64,000 nt of DNA from JAJEAD01 sp965221555 (GCA_965221555.1 OZ244895.1:930001-994000); one strand, 5' to 3'. Positions 25,759-34,875 are shown, counted from the stretch's first letter. The notes: generated by a model not told the origin, from the sequence alone. Program-made: numbers and translations.

Positions 25759-26572
25759 GATTGCTTCCTCCGTCCCGGTCGCCACCGCCCATGATCTCCT
25801 CTTCCATTTCCCAGATCATGGAGAGAATCTCTTCGCGGGTCGAAATGAATTCGTTCTGGATCTTTATCTCGCGCGCATCCCCTTCCACTCCCTGATCGGC
25901 AAAGGGGAGGGTGTACTCCTTGTGGATGCGGCCGGGCCGCGGCGCCATGACCACCAGCCGTTCACCCAGGAACAGAGCTTCCTCGACGGAGTGGGTGATG
26001 AGAATGATGGTCCGGCCGGTCTCCTTCCAGAGCTTGAGGATGAGGCCCTGCATCTTCTCGCGCGTCAGAGCGTCGAGGGCGCCGAGGGGCTCGTCCATCA
26101 GGATGACGTCGGGGTCGTTTGCGAGGCAGCGCGCCAGGGCCACTCGCTGCTGCATGCCGCCGGAGAGCTGATACACCGGCTTGTCGGCAAACTCCTGCAG
26201 CGCCACGATGTCGAGCAGGTGTTCGACCTTCTCCGTAATCTTCGCTCGCGGCATGCCGCCCATTCGGGGACCGAAGCTCACGTTCTCGGCAACCGTCATC
26301 CATTCGAAGAGCGCCCCCTGCTGGAACACCATGCCGCGTTCCTTGTGGGGTCCGGTTACCGGCCGGCCGTTGAGGGCGGCGTTGCCGGAGGTGGGAGCGA
26401 GAAATCCGGCGATGATGTTGAGCAATGTGGTCTTGCCGCATCCGGAGGGTCCGAGCACGGCCATCAGCTCTCCGGGCTTCAAGTGCAGTGAGACGTTCTC
26501 CAGCGCGTGAACCTCGCCGCCATTGGGCAAGGTGAAGACCATAGAAACGTCATCGATGACGAGTCCTTCCAT
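25751..26572 (-). CDS. tauB: TauB-type ABC transporter ATPase
   Basis: A 273-residue ATPase of the nitrate/sulfonate/taurine class. Walker A GPSGCGKTT begins at residue 41, the ABC signature is LSGGMQQRVALAR, Walker B is VILMDEPLGALD, and the switch His is in ILITHSVEEA. The C-terminal tail is longer and more acidic than usual (EEILSMIWEMEEEIMGGGD). The ATG is preceded by AGGAGG. It lies between tauA, separated by a spacer with a strong hairpin, and tauC, with which it overlaps. Confidence 0.9.
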   Translation of the reverse strand: MEGLVIDDVSMVFTLPNGGEVHALENVSLHLKPGELMAVLGPSGCGKTTLLNIIAGFLAPTSGNAALNGRPVTGPHKERGMVFQQGALFEWMTVAENVSFGPRMGGMPRAKITEKVEHLLDIVALQEFADKPVYQLSGGMQQRVALARCLANDPDVILMDEPLGALDALTREKMQGLILKLWKETGRTIILITHSVEEALFLGERLVVMAPRPGRIHKEYTLPFADQGVEGDAREIKIQNEFISTREEILSMIWEMEEEIMGGGDRDGGSNHG

Positions 26573-26710
26573 CTCTTCCTCCTCTTCCCCGGAATCGGGC
26601 GGGGAGTTGCCGCGCGCGTACGCTCAAGTCGCGCGCGGAACCCCTCCGCGCGCGATCCGGGCGGGCACGAGCACGATACATGTGGGCACCGATTGTGCTC
26701 GAAACGGATG

Positions 26711-26744
26711 CTCCCGCCTTCCGCACGGGAGCGGAAGGCGGGAG
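26711..26744 (-). promoter_or_regulatory. Strong intercistronic hairpin between tauA and tauB
   Basis: CTCCCGCCTTCCGC pairs perfectly with GCGGAAGGCGGGAG over 14 bp around a 6-nt loop. It lies in the 220-nt tauA-tauB spacer. Such hairpins between a binding-protein gene and its transporter genes commonly raise the binding-protein mRNA level by partial termination or 3'-end protection. Confidence 0.65.
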
Positions 26745-26792
26745 TGGGTTGTGCGCCACCGGGAGAACCCGCGTGGCGGGCCTCTCGTATGC

Positions 26793-27767
26793 CTACAGGA
26801 AGCTTGCGTCGACCGCGAAGTCGTAGCTGTCGAGCGAGCGGTCGAGCTGACCCTGCTCAACGAAGAAGTCCGCCACCTCCTTGGTGAACGACTGCACGGT
26901 TCCCCCCATCCAGGCTTCGGACATCTGATCGGCCGCCGACGGGAAGGAGAACATTCCGAGCATGTTGCGAGTCGCATCGAGATCCATGCCGGCCGCCGTG
27001 GAGATCGTCTCCTCGAACTGGCCGGGGTTCTCGCTGTAGGCGGCGTTCGCCCGGTCCGTCACCTCCATGAACTTCTTCAGCAGGTCGGCGTGATCATTGG
27101 CGAAGCTCTCGGTCACCGAAACCACGTCGAAGACCCGGATGCCGATCGCCTCCTGCTCCGCCGCCGTCATCAGGACGGAGCCCACTTCCTTCATTCGCTG
27201 GAGAGGACCTCCAAACGCGCAGCCCGCGGTCACATCTCCCCGGGCGAGCGCGACTGATGCGTCGGCGCCGTTCATCTGAACCATCTCGACCTTCGAAGCG
27301 TCGACCCCGAGGTGATCCAGCATGCGAAGCAGCTTGTAGTGCGTTACGTTGCCGATCGGGGTCGCAATCTTCTTGCCTTCGAGCTCGGTGGCGTTGGCCT
27401 GCGTAATGCCGGAGTCACCGTGCACGACGCAGTTGTCCGCTTCCGCATAGCTCACCGCGACGCCGACGAGCTTGAGCGGAAGCCCGTTGGAGACCGCGAC
27501 CACCCAGGGAACCAGGCCCTGGGAGTAGGCGATATGGACGTCGCCGGAGGCCATCGCCTGACTCATTTCGTTGCCGTTGCCGAAGGCGCGCCACTCCACC
27601 TCGACGCCCAGCTCATCGTCGTAGGTCTTGTTGACCTGCGCGACCTGATTTGCCGTCGGCCACTCGAGAAAGTACGCCACGGTAATCTTGTCGAGAGCGA
27701 AGGACGATGCCGCGAACAGGGCTGCCGCTCCTCCGGCGGCGATCATCATGAATTTTTTGAGGTTCAC
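26793..27767 (-). CDS. tauA: TauA-type periplasmic binding protein
   Basis: A 324-residue periplasmic substrate-binding protein of the NMT1/TauA class. Residues 1-24 are a signal peptide (NLKKFMMIAAGGAAALFAAS with cleavage after FA). TauA-like segments are KITVAYFLEWPTANQ, VEWRAFGNGNEMSQAMASGD, AYSQGLVPWVVAV and LEGKKIATPIGNVTHYKLL. It begins at a GTG with AGGAG 8 nt upstream. Upstream of it a 238-bp divergent spacer faces the phosphotransferase gene. Taurine is the best guess for ligand. No tauD or tpa is nearby. Confidence 0.88.
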   Translation of the reverse strand: MNLKKFMMIAAGGAAALFAASSFALDKITVAYFLEWPTANQVAQVNKTYDDELGVEVEWRAFGNGNEMSQAMASGDVHIAYSQGLVPWVVAVSNGLPLKLVGVAVSYAEADNCVVHGDSGITQANATELEGKKIATPIGNVTHYKLLRMLDHLGVDASKVEMVQMNGADASVALARGDVTAGCAFGGPLQRMKEVGSVLMTAAEQEAIGIRVFDVVSVTESFANDHADLLKKFMEVTDRANAAYSENPGQFEETISTAAGMDLDATRNMLGMFSFPSAADQMSEAWMGGTVQSFTKEVADFFVEQGQLDRSLDSYDFAVDASFL

Positions 27768-28005
27768 AAAAAGTACTCCTGAAACGGGTGTCCCGAAGAC
27801 ACGCCCGGCGAGTGTCCCCGATGGAACCCGGTGTGTCCAGACGCTCGGTTCAGGCAGTATCCCGACCAGGAGTCCGTACGCCGGAACCGTTTTTCCGCGG
27901 TGGTGGGGACGATGGCTGCGCCGGGGTCGACGCGGGCAGGGCGGACAGCTCCGGGAGCGGGAATTGAAGTCTCGACATTCCGGGCGGTCGAGGGAGAGAT
28001 GAGCG

Positions 28006-29073
28006 ATGCACGCGGATCCCTGCTCTTCCGTCGCCCCCTTCTTCGCGCTCGAGGGGTGCTACCTCGATAGCGCCTCCCACGGGGCCGGCCATGTGCACGA
28101 GACCTTTCGGGGTCGCTTCAGGGTCGGTGGCCGGGACCGGTCCGTCATCTTTCAGCGCCTGAACCTTCGAATCTTCCCCGACCCTCATGCCTTGATGAGG
28201 AACCTGCTCACGGTGACGGCGGCGCTTCGCAGGAGCCATGGAGCGCATGCTCCGCGCCGGGTGCCGCGGGCGATCGAGTCCCGCTCGGGAGGCTTCCTGC
28301 ATCGGGACGAGCACGGTGGGTTCTGGCGCTGCTTCGAGTTCATCGAGGGCAGCCGCAGCATCGACCGGGTGAACGAAGTCGGCGAGGCGTTCGCGGCCGC
28401 CTTCGCGTTCGGAGATTTCGCGAGGCGACTCGCGCCCGCCGGGATCCAGCTCGCGGAGCTCATTGCGGGCTTCCACGACACGCCCGCGCGCCTCGCGCAC
28501 CTCGAGGAGGCGGCGGCGCTCGACGTGTGCGGGCGTCGGCAGGGGGTCAAGACGGAGTGGCGGCAGGTCCAGCGCCTCGCCTCGATCGCCTCCTCGCTCG
28601 TCGAAGCGCAAGCGCGCGGAATCGTGCGGACCCGAATCGCCCACAACGACGCCAAGATCGGCAATGTCCTCTTTGACGAGGATTCGGGAAAGGCGCTGTG
28701 CGTGGTCGATCTCGATACCGCGATGTCGGGCACTGCGCTCTTCGACTTCGGCGATCTCGTGCGCACCGCGAGCTGCCGCGCGGCGGAGGACACGAGCGCG
28801 CTGGAGACGGTGGAGATGGATCCGGATCTCTACGCGGCGCTCCACGAGGGGTATCTCACCGGCGGATCGGGCACCTTGAACGAGACGGAGATCGAGCTGA
28901 TGCCGTACGCGGGCGTTCTCATCACCTTCGAGACCGGGGTCCGCTTCCTGACCGACTACCTGAATGGCGACACCTACTTTCGCGTGCGTCATGCCGAACA
29001 GAACCTGTATCGTGCCCGGTGCCAGCTGGCGCTCGCCGCCGACATCGCACACCGGCTCGGCGTGCGCCTGTAA
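28006..29073 (+). CDS. Phosphotransferase family protein (NahK-like sugar kinase)
   Basis: A 355-residue kinase of the aminoglycoside phosphotransferase (APH/choline kinase) fold. The Brenner motif is AHNDAKIGNVLFDED and the metal-binding DxD loop is CVVDLDTAMSG, followed by DFGDLVRT. This arrangement, with the early FQRLNLRIFPDPHALMRNL, resembles N-acetylhexosamine 1-kinase NahK. It is probably a cytoplasmic ATP-dependent kinase of an N-acetyl sugar, though the substrate is not provable here. The ATG has GGGAGAG upstream. It is divergent from tauA and stands alone. Confidence 0.8.
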   Translation: MHADPCSSVAPFFALEGCYLDSASHGAGHVHETFRGRFRVGGRDRSVIFQRLNLRIFPDPHALMRNLLTVTAALRRSHGAHAPRRVPRAIESRSGGFLHRDEHGGFWRCFEFIEGSRSIDRVNEVGEAFAAAFAFGDFARRLAPAGIQLAELIAGFHDTPARLAHLEEAAALDVCGRRQGVKTEWRQVQRLASIASSLVEAQARGIVRTRIAHNDAKIGNVLFDEDSGKALCVVDLDTAMSGTALFDFGDLVRTASCRAAEDTSALETVEMDPDLYAALHEGYLTGGSGTLNETEIELMPYAGVLITFETGVRFLTDYLNGDTYFRVRHAEQNLYRARCQLALAADIAHRLGVRL

Positions 29074-29442
29074 CCGCGACTTTCGACTAAGCGGAAATCG
29101 ACAGGGCAAGGACACTGGCGAGCCTGGATGCGCAAGCGAACCTTGCGCGCCGTGCCACGCCCGGGCTCGCGTTCAGTGCAGTCCGGGGGCCGGCGGATGT
29201 GCGTTCGCGGCCGCGAATCGGGTAGGCGGGACGGCTGGCCGCGCCACCGCTGCACCGCGATGGAGAGCGCCGATTCGAGGGCAATGCCTGTATCATGCAA
29301 GGCCTCCGCTGCCCCCCAGTGCGGCATCGACGCTCGCCCGAGGCGCATAGTGGCGCAAGTCCCAAGGGCTGCCCTTCGCCATGATGCCCCTTCGTTCTTC
29401 CTGTGCACGCTTTGCGATGGCAGCCGGAGCTTTCTCGACTAG
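29074..29442. other. Gene-free stretch before MITE copy 6
   Basis: These ~370 bp after the phosphotransferase gene contain only overlapping shadow frames. I see no RNA gene or terminator with a U-tract. The last bases lead directly into a MITE-like copy. Confidence 0.35.
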
Positions 29443-29618
29443 CCCGGAGGTTACACCGATTTTCGTAGCGAGGGCGCCAAGATGCCGTGATAGTGGGGCG
29501 CACGGACTGAGAGACGCTGAAGGCGTAGCCGACACTACGTCGAAGCGGCTTGAAGGAGTACGGCCCGCTGACACGAGCATATTGGCGTCCGCAGTAGGAA
29601 ATCGGTGAAACTTCCGGG
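29443..29618. repeat. MITE-like dispersed repeat, copy 6 (176 bp)
   Basis: Short-form copy with termini CCCGGAGGTTACACCGATTT and, in reverse complement, CCCGGAAGTTTCACCGATTT. CTAG flanks both ends (29439-29442 and 29619-29622), which fits a 4-bp target duplication. Its right end is 10 bp from the ribosome-binding site of the NYN gene, so transcription of that gene must begin within or before the element. Confidence 0.88.
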
Positions 29619-29640
29619 CTAGATTAAAAGGAGGCCGGTA

Positions 29641-30450
29641 GTGCCGGATCGGGACCAGACGAGCAACATGGCGTTGTTCTGCGACTTCGAGAACATCGCG
29701 CTCGGAGTGCGGGATGCGAAGTACGACGACTTCGACATCACCCGGGTGCTCGAACGCCTGTTGCTGAAGGGCAGCATCGTGGTCAAGAAGGCGTATGCGG
29801 ACTGGGATCGCTACAAGAGCTTCAAGCGCGGCATGCACGAGGCGGCGTTCGAGCTCATAGACATCCCGCACGTGCGCCAGTCCGGCAAGAACTCCGCGGA
29901 CATCCGCCTCGTCGTCGACGCGCTCGACCTCTGCTACACCAAGCTGCACGTCGACACTTTCGTCGTCATCAGCGGCGATTCCGACTTCTCCCCGCTCGTG
30001 AGCAAGCTTCGGGAAAACGACAAGATGGTGGTCGGCATCGGAGTCAAGAACTCGACCTCCGACCTTCTGACCGCAAACTGCGACGAGTTCATTTTTTACG
30101 ACGACCTGGTGCGCGAACGGGACGGGAATCGAAAGAAACGCCGGTCCGGGCGCTCGAAAAAGAAATCGGATGAGAAGAGCGCCGCCAAGGGAGAGGAAGA
30201 GGACCGCAGCCAGGAGGCGTTCGATCTTGTCTTCGAGACGGTGGAAGCGCTCATCGAGGAGCGGGGCGGAGACGAGACCCTGTGGGGCTCCATGGTCAAG
30301 CAGGCATTGCGCCGGCGAAAACCGGGCTTCAACGAGAGCTACTACGGATTCCGGTCCTTCAACCGCCTGCTGGAAGAGACGAGTACGCACCATCCGCTCG
30401 AATTGATCGCCGACGAGAAGTCGGGCGGCTACGTGATCAAGGCGAGCTGA
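29641..30450 (+). CDS. NYN (PIN-like) domain protein with C-terminal OST-HTH/LOTUS domain
   Basis: A 269-residue protein with an N-terminal NYN ribonuclease domain (residues ~10-155). The acidic residues of the site are visible: Asp15 in LFCDFENIA, the Asp in KNSADIRLVVDALD, and the Asp residues in VISGDSDFSPLV. A basic, low-complexity linker (RKKRRSGRSKKKSDEKS) connects to an OST-HTH/LOTUS RNA-binding domain (~residue 188 to the end; GDETLWGSMVKQALRRRKPG, YYGFRSFNRLLEE). This LabA/DUF88-type layout suggests RNA turnover. It starts at a GTG with a perfect AGGAGG 6 nt upstream. Confidence 0.9.
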   Translation: MPDRDQTSNMALFCDFENIALGVRDAKYDDFDITRVLERLLLKGSIVVKKAYADWDRYKSFKRGMHEAAFELIDIPHVRQSGKNSADIRLVVDALDLCYTKLHVDTFVVISGDSDFSPLVSKLRENDKMVVGIGVKNSTSDLLTANCDEFIFYDDLVRERDGNRKKRRSGRSKKKSDEKSAAKGEEEDRSQEAFDLVFETVEALIEERGGDETLWGSMVKQALRRRKPGFNESYYGFRSFNRLLEETSTHHPLELIADEKSGGYVIKAS

Positions 30451-30460
30451 TTGCGGCGCC

Positions 30461-30545
30461 TCCTGTCCGTGCGCGCCACCGGCGCTTCGCCCGTCTCCGG
30501 CTCGCCGTGGCGCGTTTTTGACCCGAAAATCGGTCAAGTATCCGG
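30461..30545. repeat. MITE-like repeat remnant, copy 7
   Basis: Contains the GCGCCACCGGCGCTTCGCCC internal segment and one degenerate terminus (CCCGGATACTTGACCGATTT on the minus strand). It fills the spacer between the NYN gene and csaA and ends 16 bp before the csaA start. Confidence 0.6.
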
Positions 30546-30561
30546 GTCAAGTGGAGAAGCC

Positions 30562-30900
30562 ATGGAAACCATTGACTGGCAAGCATTCGAGAGAGTCGAG
30601 ATCCGGGTCGGCCGGGTGGTGAGCGCGGAGCCCTTCGCGAAGGCGCGGGTCCCCGCCTATGTTCTTCATGTCGATTTCGGCGAGGCGATCGGCACCCGGA
30701 AGTCGAGCGCGCAGATTACCGCCCGCTACCGGCCGGAGGACCTGGTCGGGCGACTCGTCGTCGGCGTGGTCAACTTTCCGCCCAAGCAGATCGGGCCGCT
30801 CATGTCGGAATGTCTGATCACCGGGTTCACCGACGAGAGCGGCGAGGTGGTCCTGTGCGTCCCGGACGCGGCGGTGCCGCTCGGAGCGAAGCTCATGTAG
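30562..30900 (+). CDS. csaA: CsaA, tRNA-binding-domain protein
   Basis: A 112-residue protein with the OB-fold of the EMAP-II/tRNA-binding domain family. It opens METIDWQAFERVEIRVGRV and contains KSSAQITARY, GRLVVGVVNFPPKQIGPLMSE and DAAVPLGAKL at the end, matching CsaA in sequence and size. CsaA is described as an export-related chaperone and binds tRNA as a dimer. The frame is open upstream through a MITE remnant, but the family start is this ATG. Its 3' end overlaps the convergent dppF gene by 8 bp. Confidence 0.93.
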   Translation: METIDWQAFERVEIRVGRVVSAEPFAKARVPAYVLHVDFGEAIGTRKSSAQITARYRPEDLVGRLVVGVVNFPPKQIGPLMSECLITGFTDESGEVVLCVPDAAVPLGAKLM

Positions 30901-31906
30901 ACGACGGCCAAGGGGCGCTTTCGCTTTGCCTCCCAAGGGGAAAGTGGCAGCGGACCTGGTGCTGGTCGTCGAGCATGGTGGGTTGGGGCGTCTCGCGCCG
31001 GCAGCGTTCCTGTGCGTAGGGGCAGCGGGGGTGGAACTCGCACCCAGCGGGGCGCATCCGCAGGCTCGGCACTTCGCCTTCGATGGAGACGGTTCTGCGG
31101 CGCCGCTTCGGGTCCGGCCGGGGCACCGCTCCGAGCAACGCCTCGGTGTAGGGGTGCGCGGGGGATCGGAAGATGGTCGCGGTGGTGCCCTGCTCGACGA
31201 AGCGCCCGAGGTACATGATGGCGATGCGGTTGCTGGTGTGGCGCACCACCGGCAGGTTGTGGGTGATGACGAGGTAGCTCATCCCGAAGCGTGCCTGCAG
31301 TGCGCTCATCAGATTGAGCACCTCGCCCTGGACCGAAACGTCGAGCCCCGCCGTCGGCTCGTCGGCGATGATGAGCTTGGGAGAGAGGGCGAGAGCGCGG
31401 GCCACTCCCACCCGCCGCGCCTGGCCACCCGAGAGCTCGTGCGGAAAGCGCCCCGCGAAGTTGTGAGGCAGACCGACCAGGTCCATCAGCCGCCTGACCT
31501 CCGCCTCGTGGTCGCGCACCTCGGACCGGTGGACTTCAAAGGGCTCGCGGATCTGTCCCCGCACGGTGCGTCTTGGACTGAGCGAGGCCACGGGGTCCTG
31601 GAACATCATCGCGATTTCGCGCCGGTACGCCTTGTAGGCGCGGTCCCCGAGCCCCCGGAGTTCGTTTCCTTCGAAGCGAATGTTGCCGCTTCGAGGGGGC
31701 ACGAGGCCGATGATCGCGCGTCCCAGGGTCGTCTTGCCCGAGCCGCTCTCGCCCACGAGGGCAAGGGTCTCGCCCGCCCGCATCTGGAAGGAGACGTCGA
31801 GCACCGCATCTATCCACTGGTCTTCATTACGATTCACCAGTGCGCGCAGCGTACCGGTCGACCGGAAACTCACCCGGAGCCCGTCGACTTCGAGCAGCTC
31901 GCTCAC
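30893..31906 (-). CDS. dppF: DppF/OppF-type peptide ABC transporter ATPase
   Basis: A 337-residue ATPase of a dipeptide/oligopeptide-type importer. Walker A is GESGSGKTT, the signature is LSGGQARRVGVARAL (a known variant of LSGGQRQR), Walker B is LIIADEPTAGLD, and the switch His is VITHNLPVV. The C-terminal Cys-rich oligopeptide motif is present (CEFHPRCPYAQERCR). The GTG start overlaps the dppD stop as GTGA. It is the last gene of dppBCDF and runs convergently into csaA. Confidence 0.9.
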   Translation of the reverse strand: MSELLEVDGLRVSFRSTGTLRALVNRNEDQWIDAVLDVSFQMRAGETLALVGESGSGKTTLGRAIIGLVPPRSGNIRFEGNELRGLGDRAYKAYRREIAMMFQDPVASLSPRRTVRGQIREPFEVHRSEVRDHEAEVRRLMDLVGLPHNFAGRFPHELSGGQARRVGVARALALSPKLIIADEPTAGLDVSVQGEVLNLMSALQARFGMSYLVITHNLPVVRHTSNRIAIMYLGRFVEQGTTATIFRSPAHPYTEALLGAVPRPDPKRRRRTVSIEGEVPSLRMRPAGCEFHPRCPYAQERCRRETPQPTMLDDQHQVRCHFPLGRQSESAPWPSST

Positions 31907-32871
31907 GGGCAGAGCAAGTGGCAGCGTGCGGTGTGGCCGTCTCCGACGCTTGCCACCGGGGCCGGCTCTTCCCGGCAGCGCGCCATCGCTTGCGGGCAGC
32001 GCGGGGCGAATACGCAGCCCCGTGGCACCACGTGCAGATCGGGAACGTCTCCGGGAATGGTGGGCAGGTTCGCGGTGACGTCCTCGATCCGGGCGGGGTC
32101 GCACTCGAGCAGGGCCCGGGTGTAGGGGTGGGAGGCACGGTAGAAGAGGTCCTCGACATTGCCCCGCTCGACCACCTCGCCCGCATACATCACCACCACG
32201 TAGTCGCAGAGCTCCGCGATGAGTCCCAGGTTGTGGGACACGAAGAGTATCGACCCCTCGAAGCTCTCCTTGAGCTCGCGCAGCAGATGGATGATCTGCG
32301 CCTCCATCGTCACGTCGAGGGCGGTGGTCGGCTCGTCCGCGATGAGGAGCTGCGGATTCATGAGCAGGGCCATCGCGATGGCGATCCGCTGGCGCATGCC
32401 TCCGCTGAACTGGTGCGGATACTGGTCGAGGCGTTCTTGCGGGTCGGAGATGCCGACCCGCCGCATCATTTCGGTCGCGAGGCGGCGCTTGTCGGCCATC
32501 GACAGGTCCCGCCGCCGGTACTGGATGTCCGTCATCTGCCGGCCGATGGTGAGCACCGGGATCTGCGAGGTCATGGGGTCCTGGAACACCATCGAGATCT
32601 CTTCTCCCCGCAGCGCCCGAAGTTCGTCCGGGCCCATCCCGAGCACGTCCCTCCCGTTGAAGACCACTTCCCCCCCGCGGATCACCGCGTTGTTGGCGAG
32701 CAGGCGCATCGCCGCGGCGATCACCGTGCTCTTGCCCGAGCCGCTCTCCCCCACGATGCCGACGATATGGTTGCGGGGCACGTCGAGGCTGACCCTGCGC
32801 AGGGCATGCACTGGACCCGGGGGAGTCTCGAAGTCGAGCGAGAGGTCCCGAATGGAGAGCACCGGATCCAT
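31903..32871 (-). CDS. dppD: DppD/OppD-type peptide ABC transporter ATPase
   Basis: A 322-residue ATPase, partner of DppF. Walker A is GESGSGKST, the signature is FSGGMRQRIAIAMAL, Walker B is LLIADEPTTALDVT, and the switch is FVSHNLGLI. The C-terminal motif RGCVFAPRCPQAMARC is the usual Cys-rich end of OppD/DppD. A 66-nt gap separates it from dppC, and it overlaps dppF by 4 nt. Confidence 0.92.
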   Translation of the reverse strand: MDPVLSIRDLSLDFETPPGPVHALRRVSLDVPRNHIVGIVGESGSGKSTVIAAAMRLLANNAVIRGGEVVFNGRDVLGMGPDELRALRGEEISMVFQDPMTSQIPVLTIGRQMTDIQYRRRDLSMADKRRLATEMMRRVGISDPQERLDQYPHQFSGGMRQRIAIAMALLMNPQLLIADEPTTALDVTMEAQIIHLLRELKESFEGSILFVSHNLGLIAELCDYVVVMYAGEVVERGNVEDLFYRASHPYTRALLECDPARIEDVTANLPTIPGDVPDLHVVPRGCVFAPRCPQAMARCREEPAPVASVGDGHTARCHLLCP

Positions 32872-32937
32872 GGGTCAGGCGATCCGCTTCGGAGTCGGGC
32901 GTGGCGTGATGAGGCAGACCATGCTGTCGCTTCGCGA

Positions 32938-33843
32938 TCAAAGCGACCGGCGCAGGCGCGGGTCGAGTACGTCGCGCAGTGCTTCGCCCATGAAGGTGAA
33001 ACCGAGAGTCGTCAGGATCAGCGGCACACCGCCCGCCACCACCAGCCAGGGCGTGGCGCGGATGTAGGCGTACCCGTCGCCGAGGATGCTGCCCCAGCTC
33101 GGAGTCGGGGGACGCACGCCAAGGCCGAGGAAGGACAGGCCCGCCTCGATGGTGACGACCACCGGGATGTCCATGCTCGCGAGGATGAAGAGGGGGCCGA
33201 TGACATTCGGCAGGAAGTGCACGCGCAGGATCCGAAACCACCCCATACCGAGCGCGCGGGCCGCGAGCACGAACTCCTGTTCGCGCAGGCTCATGGTCTG
33301 GGTGCGCACGATGCGCGCGTAGACGGGAATCGAGGTGACCACGATGACCAGGATGACCATGTTCAGGCTCGGTCCGGTCAGGGTGATGATCGCGAGCGCG
33401 AACATGATGGTCGGGAAGGAGCGTACCGAGTCGAAGAGCAGGAGCAGGGCGTTGTCCAGCCAGCGTGGTCCGTAGCCCGCGAGCATCCCGAGAATCAGGC
33501 CGCCCGAGAGTGCGAGGGATATGGACCACGCCGCGACCTGGAGCGCGACCCGGCCCCCGTAGACCACGCGGGTGAAGGTGTCCCTTCCGAGCTGGTCGGT
33601 CCCGAGCAGGTGCTCGAAGGATGGCGCCGCGAGTCGCGCCTTCACGTCGATCGCGGTCGGGGAATAGGGAGTGACGTGTTCGGCGAAGATGGCGCCGATG
33701 AAGAGCAGGATCACCAGGGTGAGCCCGAGGATGCTCAAGGGATCCCGGAGCATCCGGCGCAGCGTGGCGAAGCGCTCCGAGGGGGAGGGCGCCGCGGCCT
33801 CGGGGACGGCGGCGGAGGCGGGTTCAGAGGCTGGCGCGGACAC
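32938..33843 (-). CDS. dppC: DppC-type ABC transporter permease
   Basis: A 301-residue inner-membrane permease. The N-terminal tail is cytosolic and Ala/Pro-rich, then come helices (SILGLTLVILLFIGAIFA, WLVVAGGVPLILTTLGF and others). The permease signature HLLGTDQLGRDTFTRVVYGG and the EAA loop AARALGMGWFRILRVHFLPN are conserved, and it ends with LGDGLRD-like MGEALRDVLDPRLR. It overlaps dppB by 20 nt. Confidence 0.92.
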   Translation of the reverse strand: MSAPASEPASAAVPEAAAPSPSERFATLRRMLRDPLSILGLTLVILLFIGAIFAEHVTPYSPTAIDVKARLAAPSFEHLLGTDQLGRDTFTRVVYGGRVALQVAAWSISLALSGGLILGMLAGYGPRWLDNALLLLFDSVRSFPTIMFALAIITLTGPSLNMVILVIVVTSIPVYARIVRTQTMSLREQEFVLAARALGMGWFRILRVHFLPNVIGPLFILASMDIPVVVTIEAGLSFLGLGVRPPTPSWGSILGDGYAYIRATPWLVVAGGVPLILTTLGFTFMGEALRDVLDPRLRRSL

Positions 33844-34768
33844 GGGGATCCAGGGAGGCGTTGACGAGGTCGGAGATCATGGCGCAGAGCACGAAGAGGG
33901 CGGTAGTGACGAGCACCGCACCTTGCACCACCGGATAGTTGCGGGTGATGACCATGTCATAGATCAGCTTGCCGATACCGGGGCGAGCGAAGACGATTTC
34001 GGCGAAGAGGGCGCCGGAGAGCAGGTTCCCGATGCCCACCCCGAGCAGAGTGACGGTCGGCAGGATCGCCACCTTGAGCGCATAGCCGTAGATGATCTCT
34101 CGTTCGGGCAGTCCGTAGGAGCGGGCGGAGCGGATGTAGTTCTCCCCCATCACTTCCAGCATCGAGGCGCGTACGAGGCGCGCGATGTAGCCGACCCAGC
34201 CGAGACCGAGCGCGAAGGAGGGCAGAATCAGGTGCCTGGCCTGGTCCAGCGGTTGTCCGGGCTCGCCCGCCCCGATCGCGGGCAGCACCTTGAGCATCAC
34301 CGCGAAGATGAGCAGGGAGTAGAGCGAGACGACGAAAGAGGGCACCGCAATCGCGCCCACCGTAATCACCCCGGTGAACTTGTCGAAGAAGGTGTTGCGG
34401 TGCACCGCGGAGAAACAGCCAAGGACGATGCCGAGCAGCGCCGACCACCCGATCGCGGCGGCGACGAGAGCCGCGGTATGGGGCAACTGCTCCGAGATGA
34501 TCCGGGTCACCGCCCGTTGGCTGAAGACATCCTCGCCGAGATCGCCACGCAGCGCGTTGGCGAAGAAGACCACGTACTGGACGTAGATCGGCTGGTCGAG
34601 GCCCATCCTGGCCCGGTATGCCTCGCGCATTTCCGGCGTGGCCCGGGGACCAAGCGCGATCGTCACCGGATCGCCGGGCACGAGGTGGATCATCAGGAAC
34701 AGGATCGACATCGCGACCGCGACGATCACGATCGACAGCCCCAAACGTCTCAGCGTGTAGTTCAGCAT
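33824..34768 (-). CDS. dppB: DppB-type ABC transporter permease
   Basis: A 314-residue inner-membrane permease, first gene of the transporter operon. It begins MLNYTLRRLGLSIVIVAVAM and has VPGDPVTIALGPRATPE, an EAA loop (YIRSARSYGLPEREIIYGYA) and the C-terminal pattern NYPVVQGAVLVTTALFVLC, all typical of DppB/OppB. It is divergent from the flavoenzyme genes, so a common promoter region and a shared substrate are likely. Confidence 0.92.
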   Translation of the reverse strand: MLNYTLRRLGLSIVIVAVAMSILFLMIHLVPGDPVTIALGPRATPEMREAYRARMGLDQPIYVQYVVFFANALRGDLGEDVFSQRAVTRIISEQLPHTAALVAAAIGWSALLGIVLGCFSAVHRNTFFDKFTGVITVGAIAVPSFVVSLYSLLIFAVMLKVLPAIGAGEPGQPLDQARHLILPSFALGLGWVGYIARLVRASMLEVMGENYIRSARSYGLPEREIIYGYALKVAILPTVTLLGVGIGNLLSGALFAEIVFARPGIGKLIYDMVITRNYPVVQGAVLVTTALFVLCAMISDLVNASLDPRVRASL

Positions 34769-34875
34769 GGGGATTACAATGCTCTCCCGCCACTGAGGCC
34801 CGCGGCAAAGCCCGCTGGCATCGGCGCGAAGTGTATTCGCGGCGGGGTCTCTTTTCGAAGAGTGGAGACGAAGAC
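34769..34875. promoter_or_regulatory. Divergent promoter region between dppB and the flavoenzyme operon
   Basis: These 107 bp must hold the promoters for dppBCDF (minus) and for the tandem flavoenzymes (plus). Sequence inspection gives no convincing -35/-10 pair or operator. Confidence 0.4.

Noticed and set aside
24760..25794. 344-codon plus-strand frame opposite tauC
   Set aside because: Antisense of a convincing permease; hydrophilic, low-complexity translation.
29293..30537. 414-codon minus-strand frame covering the NYN gene
   Set aside because: Antisense of a gene with a perfect ribosome-binding site and intact NYN acidic residues; also crosses a MITE.
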